DNA of 64,000 nucleotides from Prostheceraeus crozeri. Its lineage: Eukaryota; Platyhelminthes; Polycladida; Euryleptidae. A program made the position numbers and the translations under genes. The notes under the pieces were generated by a model that worked only from the letters and a program-made list of their open reading frames with translations, searched no databases and was not told the origin of the DNA. The stretch's first letter is position 1; every line of letters starts with the position of its first letter. Shown here in pieces: positions 11,606-24,289 of the stretch. The DNA lies in assembly GCA_907163375.1 (NCBI GenBank), contig CAJQUW010000498.1, positions 124,001-188,000 on the forward strand, written 5' to 3'.

Positions 11606-13169
11606 AGTAAAGAGAGTTTCTGACTCGATATAATTTATTGGTCGAAAGTAAAAAAGTTATAAATTTACACGTCGCACAGCGTGACGGGCCTTCGGCGTCC
11701 AGCGCCTTCTAACGGTCGATAGTCAAATGGCGGTCAGCACACTTGGTGCTGATGAATAATGAATAAATCCGAAATGAATAAAATCATCCAAAACCAGTAC
11801 TGTCAAGTGAAAAAATCAATGTTTTGAAAGTTTCATTGACACTCTGAGTACAGCTTCTGTCAATATGAGCGCCACCAATTTCTTTGACGAGAATTGCCCT
11901 GTGTAATTGTCATTAAAAACAAAAAAGATTTGGGTACTTCTTTTCTTTCCCCCCACATTTTTCAAGTTTTCCAAAATCATCAAATTTCGCCAAAGTTAGT
12001 CACATGGGGTTTAGAATAGACTTGATCTCTCACTGAGCGACACTACAACACGACTGAGAAGTCTTACTTGAACCCTGTGATGAAGGATTGGTCTCTTGGA
12101 TACTCAGTTATACAAGGTATTATACAGCTGTGATCATGAACTTCGTGTGATTGTTATCTACAGACAAATGACGAGCAGTTGTCTAATTCTGAGACTGTAA
12201 ATGTTCTACAAGTCAGATAAGAGGAGTTTTACACACTCAACGCTATGCGACGTCAGTAAGACTGCCCGTAGGAGCAAGAGAAAATCGTTGACGATGCAAC
12301 ACTACCGGGTGTCAACAACAGAAATTTGGGAGGAAGAACAGAAGTACCCAAATTTGATATATTTGCCTTTCTCAACATGTACTTGCAACTGTGCCTTATA
12401 TTTGCTTATACAACAAAATAAAACTTCCTCCAGAAATTATTTTAGACAATAATAATATAAATGACTGTTGAATGTTGCAGCAAAGTCAATGTAGAGAGCC
12501 TCACCGTCCTTGAAAATCAAATTTATAATCAAACATTAATTGATATTATGGTATAGCAGCAGCCGACTGTTGAAAGACTGATGTACATGTTCTATGAAAT
12601 TTATGTACTCTTTAGCAAAATTAATGTTGCATATAGAGCTGAAATAAAACTTAGTGTTTCTTTATCTGTCGTTGATTCATTGTTGATCTTGCAACATTGA
12701 AAAGGTCACTTCGTATGAATGAAGTAATCTTCAGTGCATGAGAAACATTGCACTTTATTAAGAAGTACGATTAGCAATGACTAAAAAAGTTCAGTGAACC
12801 AAATCAATGGTTTATTAGAGTGAGCGTCGAGAATTTGACTGCAATGCACATATTTCAAATCTGCTTAGTGAACATTTATGTGGGTCTTTATTCATTCATG
12901 TAAAAAGTTTTTTTGTAATACTTGTAGTTTTGAAAGTATGCTCGTAGACATCTACCCTGTTGCGGGAAAAGTGCACCTGATGCGAATGTAATAAGATCAT
13001 GAACGGAGTTACAGTTCATATATTCGAAGATGCGTTATTACTTCATTGAGATTTCATGGCAAAATAAATTGCGTAATATGAGGAGATTTCTGTTCAATGT
13101 CCTCCAAGTTTGATACCAAACTCACAGTATGCATGTAGTTGAGCATTAAAGCAATAATTCTATAACTTT
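11606..13169. other. A+T-rich stretch without recognisable genes
   Basis: Only short frames without recognisable domains occur, for example the 83-codon plus-strand frame at 12201-12452. No clear repeat is seen. Confidence 0.45.
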
Positions 13170-14165
13170 CACGCTATATTATTGGATTTGCGTCTCCTAT
13201 ATGCTGATCTCTGTGTTCGTGTTAATACCGCTGTAAGTGAAGTTATCTACACATCTTCTGGTGTCTCGCAGGCATCTGTTCTGGGTCCATGCCTCTTTAA
13301 TATTGTATTTGCAGGCTTAAAGACAGCTAATGAAATGCGAAAGATGATCAAGTTTGTGGACGATGTCACTGTGTGTATTCCTATGTTTAAAAATGAAGAC
13401 AATCGACATGTTTTGGCTGAGCAAAATAACATTATATCTTGGGCAGAAAATTCCAAGCTCCTTGTTAACCGGTCGAAGTCAAAGTATTTCTTCATTAGAA
13501 AGTCAAAGGATTGTGAACCTTTTTGTATTCCTGATATTCAGCTTAACAGTGAGCTTAAAATTCTTGGTGTTATTTGGTCAAACGATTTATCATGGAAGAG
13601 CAATTCGGCTATGCTACACGTTTGTTTTCTCAAAGACTTCATTGTACAGGAGTTTTAAGATCTTTCCTAAGTAAAAGTGAACTAATAACTGTATATAAAG
13701 GAATTTTGCGACCAATTTTAGGGTACTGCTGTCCACTGTTTATTTGTGTACCATCAGTGATCACCGAACAACTTGAAAAACAACTGCGACACGCACACAG
13801 AATGATTTGTGGAAGTGACTGCTCATCAAACTGTCTTGAATCATTGAGTGATAGAAGAATGAAAAGTGCCCTTTCACTATTTGAAAAATGCACTTCACTG
13901 GACGACCACCCACTGCATCCATTCCTGCCACCAAGAAGCATGCCTTCCGGTCGTTTCATCCTTCCTCACTGCTGTACTTCACGTCGAAAGTCAGCTTTCA
14001 TTATGTTTATGACTTTGCATAATTATGGACTCGACTTCGTGTAAAGTCTATGCAGTTGCTTTTATTGCATGCACATCTTTACTTTGATATATTCTTACTT
14101 GTCCTGTATTGTAATCATGATCTTGTATTGATTTCCAGTCATTCTAAATATACGCTTACTTTACT
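13170..14165 (+). mobile_element. Non-LTR retrotransposon (LINE), 5'-truncated RT and C-terminal domain
   Basis: The fragment begins within the reverse transcriptase palm. SGVSQASVLGPCLFNIVF (near 13255) is followed by the catalytic block IKFVDDVTV near 13350, where Val replaces the usual Ala before Asp-Asp. Next come the primer-grip region LKILGVIWSNDLSW (near 13555) and the thumb and C-terminal segment. The latter runs in another frame as VLRSFLSKSELITVYKGILR, LGYCCPLFI, then LEKQLRHAHRMICGSDC, and stops at 14042-14044. The frame changes near 13600. The C-terminal segment resembles that of the LINE at 19.8-23.7 kb, so both belong to one clade, probably CR1/Jockey-like. The A+T-rich tail to about 14165 is a tentative 3' untranslated end. 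Confidence 0.85.
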
Positions 14166-15184
14166 TTATCTCTTGGTTCATGTCATTAAAACTAGTGAAA
14201 CACGGTACCTTTCAAGAGTTTGCTAGTTACAAACAAGGTATGAAAAAGTAAATGGTATGCTGAGATCTTGAGCATCGTAAAAGTTTTGAGAATAAATTTC
14301 ATTTTCAACAATGCATCAGTCTTGCCAAGTTTTCCAATTCATAAAACCAATGTTTAAATTTTCGACCTGTTTTAGATTATTTTATAAAAACAATAAGTTG
14401 AAATTAAGACAATTTTTGATGTTGAAATAATCCTTTAGTTACAACACACTTCCCAGCTCGTGACGTTGATAGAAAAGGCGAAGAATTCTTCGTCATACTT
14501 CTCCGGCTTAGAATTTTGCAATTTATCGATCGAGGGTTAAGTCAATCTTGCAATTCGTAGCTTCAAATTTGTTACAATATTCCCATCGATAATGGCGAAC
14601 AATGCACACCGAAAACAATGGATGCAGGAACATCCATAATTGATTGGATTGCTGTTCCGAAAAGCTTTGCAATGCCGTGTCAATTCATGCCTGGAATTTC
14701 TTCGAATATCTTTCGTCGCAGAGGATAGAATAGTCAATCACTTTAATTACAGATTTCATATGAGCGTAAAACGTTAAATACACGAATTGATCAGCATATA
14801 GGCATTGACATCTATTTTCAAAGTTGAGTTGAATCTCTGATTAATCCATTTCCTCGTAATTCCGCTAGTTTTACTATTTCTGAAGTATAATATTTAGCTT
14901 CTGCTGGGATTATTTTTGAACAGATTCGTTTTTAAAGTAGCTATTGAAAGGAATTATCAACTACACCTTCACCTCTTGCTCAACCGAGTCCAGAAAAGAA
15001 TTCAAAATTACCATTGCTGTTTTTGAATCTAACTTGTCATTGGAAGAAAGATTCAATCAAACAGAATAAATTTAACTTTCTCGCAAAATTTTATGAAATA
15101 ATAGACTAGTGTCACGTTACAATTCTAACTACAAATATTCCAGATTCTTCAATCCTAGCAATCGCAACTGCAATGATTCGAAAA
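14166..15184. other. A+T-rich stretch without recognisable genes
   Basis: No domain-bearing frame or structured repeat is seen. The 66-codon minus-strand frame at 14537-14737 is unassigned. Confidence 0.45.
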
Positions 15185-15360
15185 GTTATTGTTGTGAGGA
15201 GTCATTGTTGTGACGAGTCATTGTTGTGAGGAGTCATTGTTGTGACGAGTCATTGTTGTGAGGAGTCATTGTTGTGACGAGTCACTGCTGTGAGGAGTCA
15301 TTGTTGTGAGGATTCATTGTTGTAAGGAGTCATTGCTGTGAGGAGTCATTGTTGTGAGAA
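15185..15360. repeat. 16-bp minisatellite, about 11 units
   Basis: The unit is GTCATTGTTGTGAGGA. From 15185 to about 15290 units ending in GAGGA and GACGA alternate, which gives a 32-bp period. The later units lose the alternation and gain single substitutions. There are no unique spacers between units, so it is a tandem array and not a CRISPR. Confidence 0.95.
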
Positions 15361-15696
15361 AGTTTTGCACTCTACCATGAAACCAATAATCTTCCCAAGA
15401 TGTGATTCTTTGCATATTCATATCAAGTGAGAGTGTGTCCTTATTGATCGTATATTCCAAGTGTACCTTTATCAAACCCTCACATTGCAACCAGAGTTAA
15501 CTAAGAACACAACACTTAGCTGACTTACAAGATGTAACCAAATAAATGGCTTTTATATTGTTCTAAACATTTTTGATATTTATAAAATTGTCATTTTGTA
15601 GTTTTGAATATTTAATAGAAATCTCTCTGAAGAGCGATCCTTGAATACATTTTGCGTCGAACTTCATACATTTTCCAACACCTGAAAATGTATTGA

Positions 15697-15898
15697 ACTT
15701 TAAATGCATTACATGTTCATGTACTTCTATTAAGAAAAAATATTTGAAAATATACAGAAACAGTTTCGAACACATCATGTCTATGGTATTTACGTTGACT
15801 TTAAATGCATTATATGCTCATGTACTTCTATTAAGAAAAAATATTTCAAAATGTACAGAAACAGCTTCGAACACACATTGTCTGGGTTTTCATATGTC
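15697..15898. repeat. 101-bp tandem duplication
   Basis: ACTTTAAATGCATTA begins at 15697 and again at 15798, a 101-bp period. The duplicated segment includes TTCATGTACTTCTATTAAG, AAAAAATATTT, ACAGAAACAG and TTCGAACACA. The two copies differ at several sites. It looks like a simple segmental duplication without coding content. Confidence 0.88.
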
Positions 15899-16639
15899 TG
15901 CTCATGTACCGATATACTGAAGTATTATGCAAAACACCATAATTATCATTACATCAATTATCAATTATCATCACCATCACATCAATTCAAATTCTGTAGA
16001 AGCTAAACTCTTAGCAAATAAATGCGGAAAGTAGCCAAGACTTATCGCTATTGACAATATCACCCAAAAAGAGAAGTCTGAACTCTCTACATCATTCCTT
16101 ATATACACTGTCAGTGCCATCAATAATTATCAAAACCATCTGACAAGTTAGGCATTTTTAGCTGATCTTCTCAATAGCAAAAAAATTTTGCCTGCTATTT
16201 TGTATCATCAGTTGAATAGTGTTTCAGTTTTCAGTGAATTTAGATCGAGAAGCCATCGAGAAATTTCAATGGTTGATAAGAGAGTTGATGTGTAAATGTA
16301 TAGAGATTGATTTTGTCATTTCAGGTGACCTGCTCAAAATCGCAGATTCAAATTTTTAGTTGATAAGGGATTGACTTCCAGAGGATTTGAATTGATTTGA
16401 AAGAGCTGTTTCAATAGCTATGGTAATGAACCTGATACTGTGCATGTAGGTGGGTATGTGAAAAGCTCAAGTTTGTCACTTTTGGATGATCGTTTGAATT
16501 CCATACATATCCATGCATATTTCAGAAGCTATCTGCATTTCCATTCCGCTTGTGAAATCGCTTGAAAAATCGAATTGTCTTCATTTCTGAAACCTATTTA
16601 AATGTTGTTGAGACTACAATCGTAGAAGTAGAATCCTTG

Positions 16640-17403
16640 TAACCACAGATATGTAAAATCTATGCTCGAGCTAAAATGTGCATCGCATCAGATTTGTGGG
16701 GGTTGAATCTGATTTCACGGCTTGAATGCAAAATCCGAATCCGAACGAATGCGATCGGACATTCGTATAATGTGGCTAATCCAAAAGAATTTTTCCATGA
16801 GACACACAGGCTATATCGCATTTACTCCTTCTGCATCCTACTTCTGATTAATAGCTCATATTTTGCATGTTTTAAACGGAATAACAGGTGATCTCATTAT
16901 CGATTTGTCTTTATTAAGCCATACTTTCAATAATGCGCAATTATAATGCACATGGATGTACGAAAAGAAAAGCTATATATTTCAAACATTATCTTAACAC
17001 TACTAAATGCATATAGTCCTCAAAACAGCAATACGCCAAAGACAAATTGATGCATGGAATAGCAGCAGATTTGGACGCTATGTTCCTATGTTAAGTTGGC
17101 GTGGTATGTAATTTCCGACTGTTACTGAAATTTCTCGTGTTACTCATGTTTAGCCACATCCTACAACGCTGAGCAGTGTATATATTGACACGTATTTTTG
17201 TATTTTAATAACGTCTCCATAGACATTTCCCTTCATATAGTAGCCGAGATTCCTGCGTGTCCATGATGTCCGTGATGTCCGATTAATCGGATTTTCACAA
17301 AATCGCTAATCATTCTTCAAAATTAAAATCCAAATCCGAAGAAACGATGAATTCGAGCGAATGTCATTCAGCAGTCGCATTCGGATCCGAGTTGCATACC
17401 TCT
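16640..17403. mobile_element. Possible hAT-like non-autonomous element
   Basis: Near the right end the sequence GCATTCGGATCCGAGTTGC is followed by ATACCTCTAG. Reversed, this is CTAGAGGTATGCAAC, a common hAT tip form. Opposed ATCCGAATCCGAA-type motifs lie near 16733 and 17330, as in the CCCGAA element at 6.9 kb. The left tip is unclear (perhaps near 16645, AGATATGTAAAATC) and I found no convincing target duplication, so the boundaries are tentative. Confidence 0.3.
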
Positions 17404-18505
17404 AGAACGAACTCTCACAGTGCGGTTTCGCACGATCCAGCATGACAGTCAATAACTACAAGTTCTTCTAAATGTAATTTGAAGTATTCGACTGAACAGA
17501 GCTCTGATCAATCAGACCTTCTCATGCAAGTGTCAATGAAGTCAACAGAAGATTCAATTTAAAATATCAATTTTTATGACTAAATCAGCATGAATACAGT
17601 ATCAAAAGAAAAGCTAAGAATAATCTCTCATCAAGAAATTTGAAAAATCACATGCCCAAGGCTGACTCAAAACCCAAGGTGCACTCATTTCTATTACATA
17701 TTTTCAGACAAATGTTAAGACCAGTGAATGGATAAGGTAGAAACGAGACAACTTTCTCTTATGTCTTGTACATGAAGCGGGTTTTGTGAGATTGAGGAAA
17801 TTAACTTTCGTGCTATCTCCGTCCCGTACAAGGAAACACTATCGCTGAGCGTTATTCAGACTTGCCGGCACAGCAGTCAGTACAATAAACAGACGCATAA
17901 TTCCTTAGCAACTGGATATAATCCGGATCAAATAGGAGATGGCAAAGGGTTAAGCAAGTAACAAACAAGAGTTGATGTCTCCGGTTTAGATCAGTGATGC
18001 TGTGAATGCGACTTAGCCTCTCCGCCTCACAAGAGACAATGCCTGCGCAGAGGTCGCGTATCCTGATCCCTTAGCGATCTCTAACTTCGTTTTTACAATA
18101 AAACTACTCAATTTTTCAGTTCATCTGCTCAAGCGTATCATCAATTGAGAGAAATGTAATATTCTTGCCGTTACCTTAATTCAGGATGAAAATAATTCTG
18201 AAATATAGGAAAATATCTAGCATTGGTGAAGAAGAAGACATTTTTAGCAATTACAATGCTTGTGTAAAATAATCGATTATAAAGCAAAACAAAGGAAGTG
18301 TTATAGATAAATTGTTATAAATCTACCCCTGTCTGACCTGGGCTGTCTGTCTGACGTGGGGGGAATGTCATTCATCTCTAATACCAGAAAAATAAGGAAT
18401 AACTGACAAATATGTCTAAATGTACGTCAATTCATAGTCTCATGCTCATACCCTATCACAGGGTGTCAATTTCGCCCCGAGATGATTTATGGAAAGCAGG
18501 GTTTC
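17404..18505. other. A+T-rich stretch without recognisable genes
   Basis: No reading frame or repeat that I can assign. Confidence 0.45.
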
Positions 18506-18533
18506 GGAGCCGTGGTCTAGATACCACGGCTCC
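18506..18533. repeat. Perfect 11-bp-arm hairpin, GGAGCCGTGGT / ACCACGGCTCC
   Basis: Two perfect 11-bp arms enclose a 6-base loop. The hairpin is followed by GGGCGGCTCCGGCTCCGACCC, a locally very G+C-rich run in an A+T-rich region. It abuts the left side of an FB-A copy. The style is like hAT termini made of GGAGCC or CCGAACC repeats, but no partner end is seen. Confidence 0.7.
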
Positions 18534-18579
18534 GGGCGGCTCCGGCTCCGACCCAAGACCCTTCGACATATTGTCGGGC

Positions 18580-19494
18580 CCCAAACACGACACCGAACAA
18601 GAGACTTTCATAGAATGATGTACACCAGATGGCTACTGCGAAACTGCACATCTGTCGAGGTCAAAGTGTACTTACTTTGGTCGAGGTCTACCTGGTTCCT
18701 CTTCTTGTCAGACAAGATTAGAGGAAGCACATATGCACCCAATGGGAGCAGGTTGAGGTTTTCGGTAAAATGGCATTTGTCTGCGTTTTCTGTGAGTGAG
18801 AAGTAGTACGGCGTGTAGAACCATCTCTAGTTCATGCAGTTCATGCTGTTTAGGAAGCTAAGCACATTTAGATTTATCAAATCGTTATTTTGTCGTAAAA
18901 CACAGCATCCTGATTGAGTTTCACCTGAAACTTATTAAGTCTTTCAATGCATTTCCGTGCATATCACTGATTGGAAGCATAAACACATACAGGAGAGGAA
19001 AATGACTGCCTTGCTAAAAATGTATGTGTAAAAACTAATGTGACTTAGCTTGTACTTCCCGCTTAAAACTTTTTATGAGGCATGAGTCGCAGAGGAGGCC
19101 ATGAAAATTCTCTCCATTTATATTGGACTGATAGAAGTCTCTGATTTAGTTCCTACCATTGCCACTCTTAGCGCTTAATCAGAGGCGAGAACAAATATTT
19201 CATTCTTCCAGAGTGAGGCATCATTGATTAAAGAGATAGTTTTTGTATATTTTTTATAGATATTTTAATCAGACACATCAAGGTATTTTAGTCGGTGAAA
19301 GGGTTATCAAAAGCTTCAATTCGCACGCTGTTGGACATGCATGGGCACTTTTTTTATCGTGTCTGATAAGAACATGAACCGGGTAGAACTCGGCAGGCGC
19401 GCAGATTCGCAGCAGCCATGGATAGGGTGCTCTGCATTCTCCAAAAGTCCAATTCAGCCTTTTCCCCTGCAGAAGCAAGTGCTGCCGGTCGGAC
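18580..19494. mobile_element. FB-A foldback element, diverged full-span copy
   Basis: The left arm carries GAGACTTTCATAGAATGATG and TACCTGGTTCCTCTTCTTGT. The central loop has GGAAGCTAAGCACATTTAGA, as in the loop of the 34-kb copy. The right arm, reversed, has GTGTCTGATAAGAACATGAA, CCGGGTAGAACTCGGCAG and a tip ending CTGCCGGTCGGAC at 19494. The arms are much more diverged than those of the 34-kb copy, indicating an old insertion. Confidence 0.75.
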
Positions 19495-19789
19495 GAGATG
19501 ATCCAGCCACTTAGCTGTCATGATTCTAATTAATATTCATCAATCAAGTGAAACATATTTCCACATTGAGTTGAAATTCTTTATGTATCAAAAGTACTTC
19601 TTCAGAAGTATTTTGATACTTCATCTACGCATTTTATTGAGAATGAGGCATCTATAAAATGACCATACATTTTTAAGGGAATAATGATTAATGATTAATG
19701 AAGAATCAATAATGTGCTTTTATAATAAGTAGGTTGGAGCGCCTATCGTCGGGGTGAGTGCACCATTTACAAGCATTAAGTGCAAAAGT

Positions 19790-22700
19790 TAAACGTCTTC
19801 TTTACGTAGAAAAAACTTAAATGGGCAAGTAAAGCTGGTCAATGCTCAAAAGATATGTGGAATGTCGTCAATGAACTAAAGGGCACAAAGCATTGTAGCA
19901 GCTCACACATCGATGCATTGATTTCTCAATTTCCTAATCTTGATCAGGCCGCTGAGAGCATTAATTCCGTGTTAATATCAACAGTGAACATTCGTCCATC
20001 ACCTGCGTCAGTGCAAGACGAGTATAATTGGTCACCACTTATAGCTACTGAAGATGTCTACAAATTTCTGTCTTCTCTCAAGCCGAACAAGGCTCCCGGT
20101 CTGGATGATATACCAACAATGCTGTACAAGATTGCAGCTCGTAATGTATACTAGTCGCACCTCTGGCAAATCAATCTGGCATCAACACATCAGTGACATC
20201 AAGGAAATTCTCACAGTTCTGGAAGCATAGCATCATAGTGCCAATGCCCAAATGTAGCCCACCATCAATATATGAATAGCGCCTCATCTCACTCCTTCCT
20301 GTCCTCGCTAAAATTTGTGAGCGACTGATTCTGAAATAGGGTGTTTTGCTACTTTTTCCCAAAAGTTTTGGACATCATCAATTTGGCGGCATTAATTCAT
20401 CATCAACTACATCTGCATGTATATGCATGCACGAGATCGTAACAGAAGCATTAGACAGAAAGGATTAATGGGAGTAGTTGCACTTGCATACGATTTCAGT
20501 AAAGCCTTCGATAAACTTGGCCATGATATCATTCTTGGAACAGCAACTTCAAGTGGTTTTCCTACAGGTTTCTGTCTTTCGGTCTGTGATTATCTTAAAA
20601 GTCGTTTCCAGTCGGTAAAACTCAGACAATACATAAGCGAAGAACAGCGGGTGATCTCGGGTATATCACCAGGCTCAGTTTTAGGACCTAATTTATTCAA
20701 CGCTGTTGTTGGAAGTTTGGTCCCAAAGTCCCCAAATAATGTTATCAGCAAATACGTGGATGATTGTACTATGATTATTCCAACAAATGCTGATTTTCCG
20801 TCATCATACATGGAAGAACATACCTACATGATGATTGGTCATCATCCGTTGGTTCGGAAATTGACACACGAAAAAGTAAGCTGTTATGGTTTCCGAAGTC
20901 TTTAACTTGCCCACTTCCTGTTCCTCCAGATGTCACATCGGCTGACTCTCTTAAAATTCTTGGAGTCATGTTGTCATCCAACTTAAAGTGGCACAGTCAC
21001 ATAGAAGTTATCAATAAGGTCGCATCAAGACGTTTGTGTGCTCTACGCATCCTTCGTCCTAATTTGAACTGGCCAGAACTAACTTTTGTCTATGAAGGTC
21101 TTGCACTCTCAGTCATGGAATATTCTGCTCCGTCATTATTGGGATGTCAAATGCCGACAAAAATGTTCTAAACCAACTTCAACGTAGAGCACACCGCATT
21201 ATATGTCATTCCGACTGCATGTGTGACATTTTTGATGACCGGGGCCTATTTCAATTCAAGGTCCATGACCTTCATACCTTACGGTTAGGTACCTAATGTC
21301 ATGCTCCCTTAAGGTGGATAAGCACATAGAAATCCGATACTCTGTAATAATAAATGACTAGAACGGCCATGGACAATGAAAACTATAGTGGACGCACATG
21401 CGCTGTCATGACAACGGTACCTATACCATCATAGAAATTGATAACAATGATAACGTCGGATAAACAATCTATTTCTATGTATACGATGGCGGCTTCTAGT
21501 GGTTGACAATTGGAAGGCACCGGCAGCTTATCTGTGAACTTCGTAAATATTCACGGCCATTATCATTTCTCTTTACATATGAAAGCATTCTGACAAAATA
21601 ACTTACAATAAATCGCCATGCGGTAAGAATTTACAACTGCTACATATTTCATTGATTTGACTCTTTCAAAGATCCACCAATTGGCACCTAGCCGAGCGGC
21701 TGAAATTTCCATCAACAAACAGATGTTGTCCATTCTAGTCTCCTCAGCAAACAAAGCGAGAAGTTGGATTTCTATGGATAAGCGTATTACAATTTCAAAG
21801 CACCACCGTTGAAGTATCTAATCGAAAAACAAACAATTCATTGTCTCTGGTTGTCACACGGTGGAATAGATATCTTACCTAACAATGATTCTACATCATG
21901 AAAAGAACGAAAAATCTTAAAGTACTTACATAGTATCTTAGCGTGTTTCAATCTTATGTTAGGTTGCAAAACTTAAGGTAAAGAGTAAGGTAGCTCTACA
22001 CCTACCTAATCGGCTACTTAACCTATTTACTGGTCATTGCAAAGTTGATATCAACTTTCGATAATTATCGAACGCTGTATGATGACAAGCAGATTTTATG
22101 TAATGCTTAAACTGAATGAAAAGTGAGTCTTTATATGGTACAAGGTAGGTTTCTTTGTGATATAGGAAAATAATGCGGCAATTAAGAATAATGCAGACCG
22201 TTTCAGAAATAATTGCACTAAGAAAATGCATTCCCGAATGAAATTCTCGCGTTGAAGTTTTGGTTCAATTTTGATAAACTTTATACCATATAAACTATAC
22301 ACTTATGTTTTGCAAATATTTCAGTTTCTGAAGTGGTTCGTTGTGTTCAGTCGAGACCACATATGTAAACTACCAATAAATTGTTGCTCAAGAAAATTTA
22401 AGATATTCCAGATATTCGTCAAAATTTAATGTAGCGCACTATTTTAGTAAAATAATGCACGTGTATTACGCATAATTCCTTTGCTATCTTCGTAGCTAAG
22501 CAACGAAGCAGTAGGATAACGGATGAATGCCTGCAACCCCGGGTATTTAACAAATTACTCTGTGGACTACTGTTATTCACTACGTTCAATTCAGGCGATA
22601 ATCTACCGGTCACCAGACCTATAACTCATGAGATTTGCAATGTATAACGCAATTTAAATGTACTACATCAACTAGAAGTAAAAAGAAAGTGTCCTACATT

Positions 22701-23728
22701 TCGTTTCATGGCCTCTTATATGTGAGATTTCATAGACATCGAAAATTTAATTATCTTAAAACGCTTCTTTAGCTGTAGTATATTCTCTCCTACAAATATG
22801 GACAAATGGACTGCTTGTCATCGAGAACTTTATGCCACTCATCTTGAGGACCAACGACGATGTCACCCATTTTGAGAACAACATCCGTTTTTATTTACAT
22901 GCATCTTATTGTTTCCAATACTCATTCTGCAGTAAATGGAACGTCATTCGTCTCCAGAGTCATTCATGAATTCGAGGCTTACTTTTAATGGTGTAGATTC
23001 ATTAGGTTAGGTAAGATATCTATTTGACCTCGTGACAGACAGAGGCATTGAATTGTTTGATATTTTGTTAAATACCTGAAGGTAGCTCGCCAGGTACCTT
23101 AAAATAATGTTCCCTTAAGATTGAAATACGCTTATCCACTTTAGGGGATCATGACGTTAGGTACCTAACCTTTAGGTAGCAAGGTTGCAAACTTTCATTG
23201 AAATTGCCCCCTATAGAAGATTTCATTTGCTGCAAAATGAGTATCGGAAACGAAAATCTACGAATATCACGAACACAAATATAAGCAAATGACGTATATA
23301 AGTTTCTGTTGATGCTGAGTCACCACCTCAGATATTTTAAGGGAACTAGCATCATTTTAAGGAAGCTAGCCTTAACTTTGAAATGCACTAACGTCATTTT
23401 TAAGAGTCTGAGGTTAGGTACCTCAAATTGAAATGGGCCCCTTGATAGCAGACGTAAGAAGGCTTCTTTGAAACTTTTGAGTAACATATGATGAACCTGA
23501 AGCTCAGAGAAATCATTCACAATGCAAATTGCTATAATTTCAAAATCTCCAGTCTCAATAATAAATATTTACTTATCAATGCTACCTCAGCATCACAACG
23601 CAGAAACAACAAGGTCCGAAGATTTCACAGTTCGTACTTGCAGTCATAAGATTGCCATGCTCAATACATTCCACTTAGAAAAACTAATGATGAGACTAAA
23701 TTGTTTCATCGACAACTTCATGGTCTAG
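19790..23728 (+). mobile_element. Non-LTR retrotransposon (LINE), interrupted by a DNA transposon
   Basis: The left part (19790-21237) holds a pre-RT segment (DMWNVVNELKGTKH) and then KFLSSLKPNKAPGLDDIPT, the conserved entry to the RT domain. ALAYDFSKAFDKLGHDII is near 20485 and SGISPGSVLGPNLF near 20655. The catalytic motif is SKYVDDCTM near 20750, with Val in place of Ala. LKILGVMLSSNLKWHSHIE is near 20950, followed by the thumb and QRRAHRIICHSDC near 21185. The frame then stops matching at a DNA transposon and resumes at about 23443 with DSRRKKASLKLLSN. The last piece aligns with LSDRRMKSALSLF of the 13-kb LINE. Several frame changes show it is dead. Its clade matches the 13-kb copy (CR1/Jockey-like). 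The 3' limit is approximate. Confidence 0.85.
21238..23442. mobile_element. DNA transposon with ~85-bp inverted ends, inserted in the LINE
   Basis: The left tip reads GGGGCCTATTTCAATTCAAG then GTTAGGTACCTAATGTCATG and TTAAGGTGGATAAGC. The reverse complement of 23131-23213 aligns with it over about 85 bp. A second, outer tip follows at 23330-23442, whose reverse complement begins GGGGCCCATTTCAATTTGAG. The LINE resumes exactly after this outer tip, so 23442 is the real right end. The flanks TTGATGAC and TTGATAGC suggest an 8-bp target duplication with two mismatches, which would fit hAT or P-type elements. I recognise no transposase, so the superfamily is open. The interior at 21361-21720 recurs at 48020-48320 (R5). 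Confidence 0.75.
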
Positions 23729-24029
23729 GAAAAGTGTAGAGTATTTTTCATTATAAGATTAAAAAGGCAACACCCTTTTCAAAATATCTCATAATTTCAA
23801 ATCACACATGCAGGGTGCGGCATAAAAAACGCTACCAAATTTTAAAATAGCATAACTTTCTAGTTATCCAACAGAAATGAACAAATAAGGTCTCATTTTG
23901 AAGACAATATATATCTTTATTGCCTTAATCAACATTGCATTGATTGTATTTGAGGATGAGAGTATAATGTTCATGCAGAGGAAGAAGTAAGAAGTCATGC
24001 AAAGCAGAAGAACTCGAAAGTCAAGAAAC

Positions 24030-24250
24030 TAGATGAAAAGAACTCACTGAATGGAAAGGCAAGCCTACTTCCAATTCTTCACTTAAAAGAAAATCGTCGA
24101 TGGCGAAGTCTTTCTGCTGCACATGGTCACGCCGAATCAATTGGGTGATGACTGGATCAACCTTCAGAGAAGCGCCTTGCAACGGAACGCCAGAAATTTC
24201 ATATTTTCTTGTTTTATTACTTCCTAAGTCTCCATTCTCTTCCAAGTTAA
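24030..24250 (-). other. Weak host-exon candidate
   Basis: An open minus-strand frame of about 78 codons includes GVPLQGASLKVDPVITQL and QQKDFAIDDFLLSEE. The AIDDF core is reminiscent of the end of MAM or reelin-type extracellular modules (AIDDI, AIDNV), but nothing else in the frame confirms a domain. No neighbouring exon is visible. It lies just left of an FB-A right-arm fragment. I treat it as an unassigned frame. Confidence 0.15.
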
Positions 24251-24289
24251 GCCACAAACATTTTCATTTAGAAATGTGTCATCACACTT

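Noticed and set aside
15185-15360. CRISPR array
   Set aside because: Units are directly adjacent with no unique spacers, and the window is eukaryotic.
23808-23870. Mariner-like tip (GCAGGGTGCGGCATAAAAAA)
   Set aside because: Resembles a Tc1/mariner terminus but no opposite end or transposase was found nearby.
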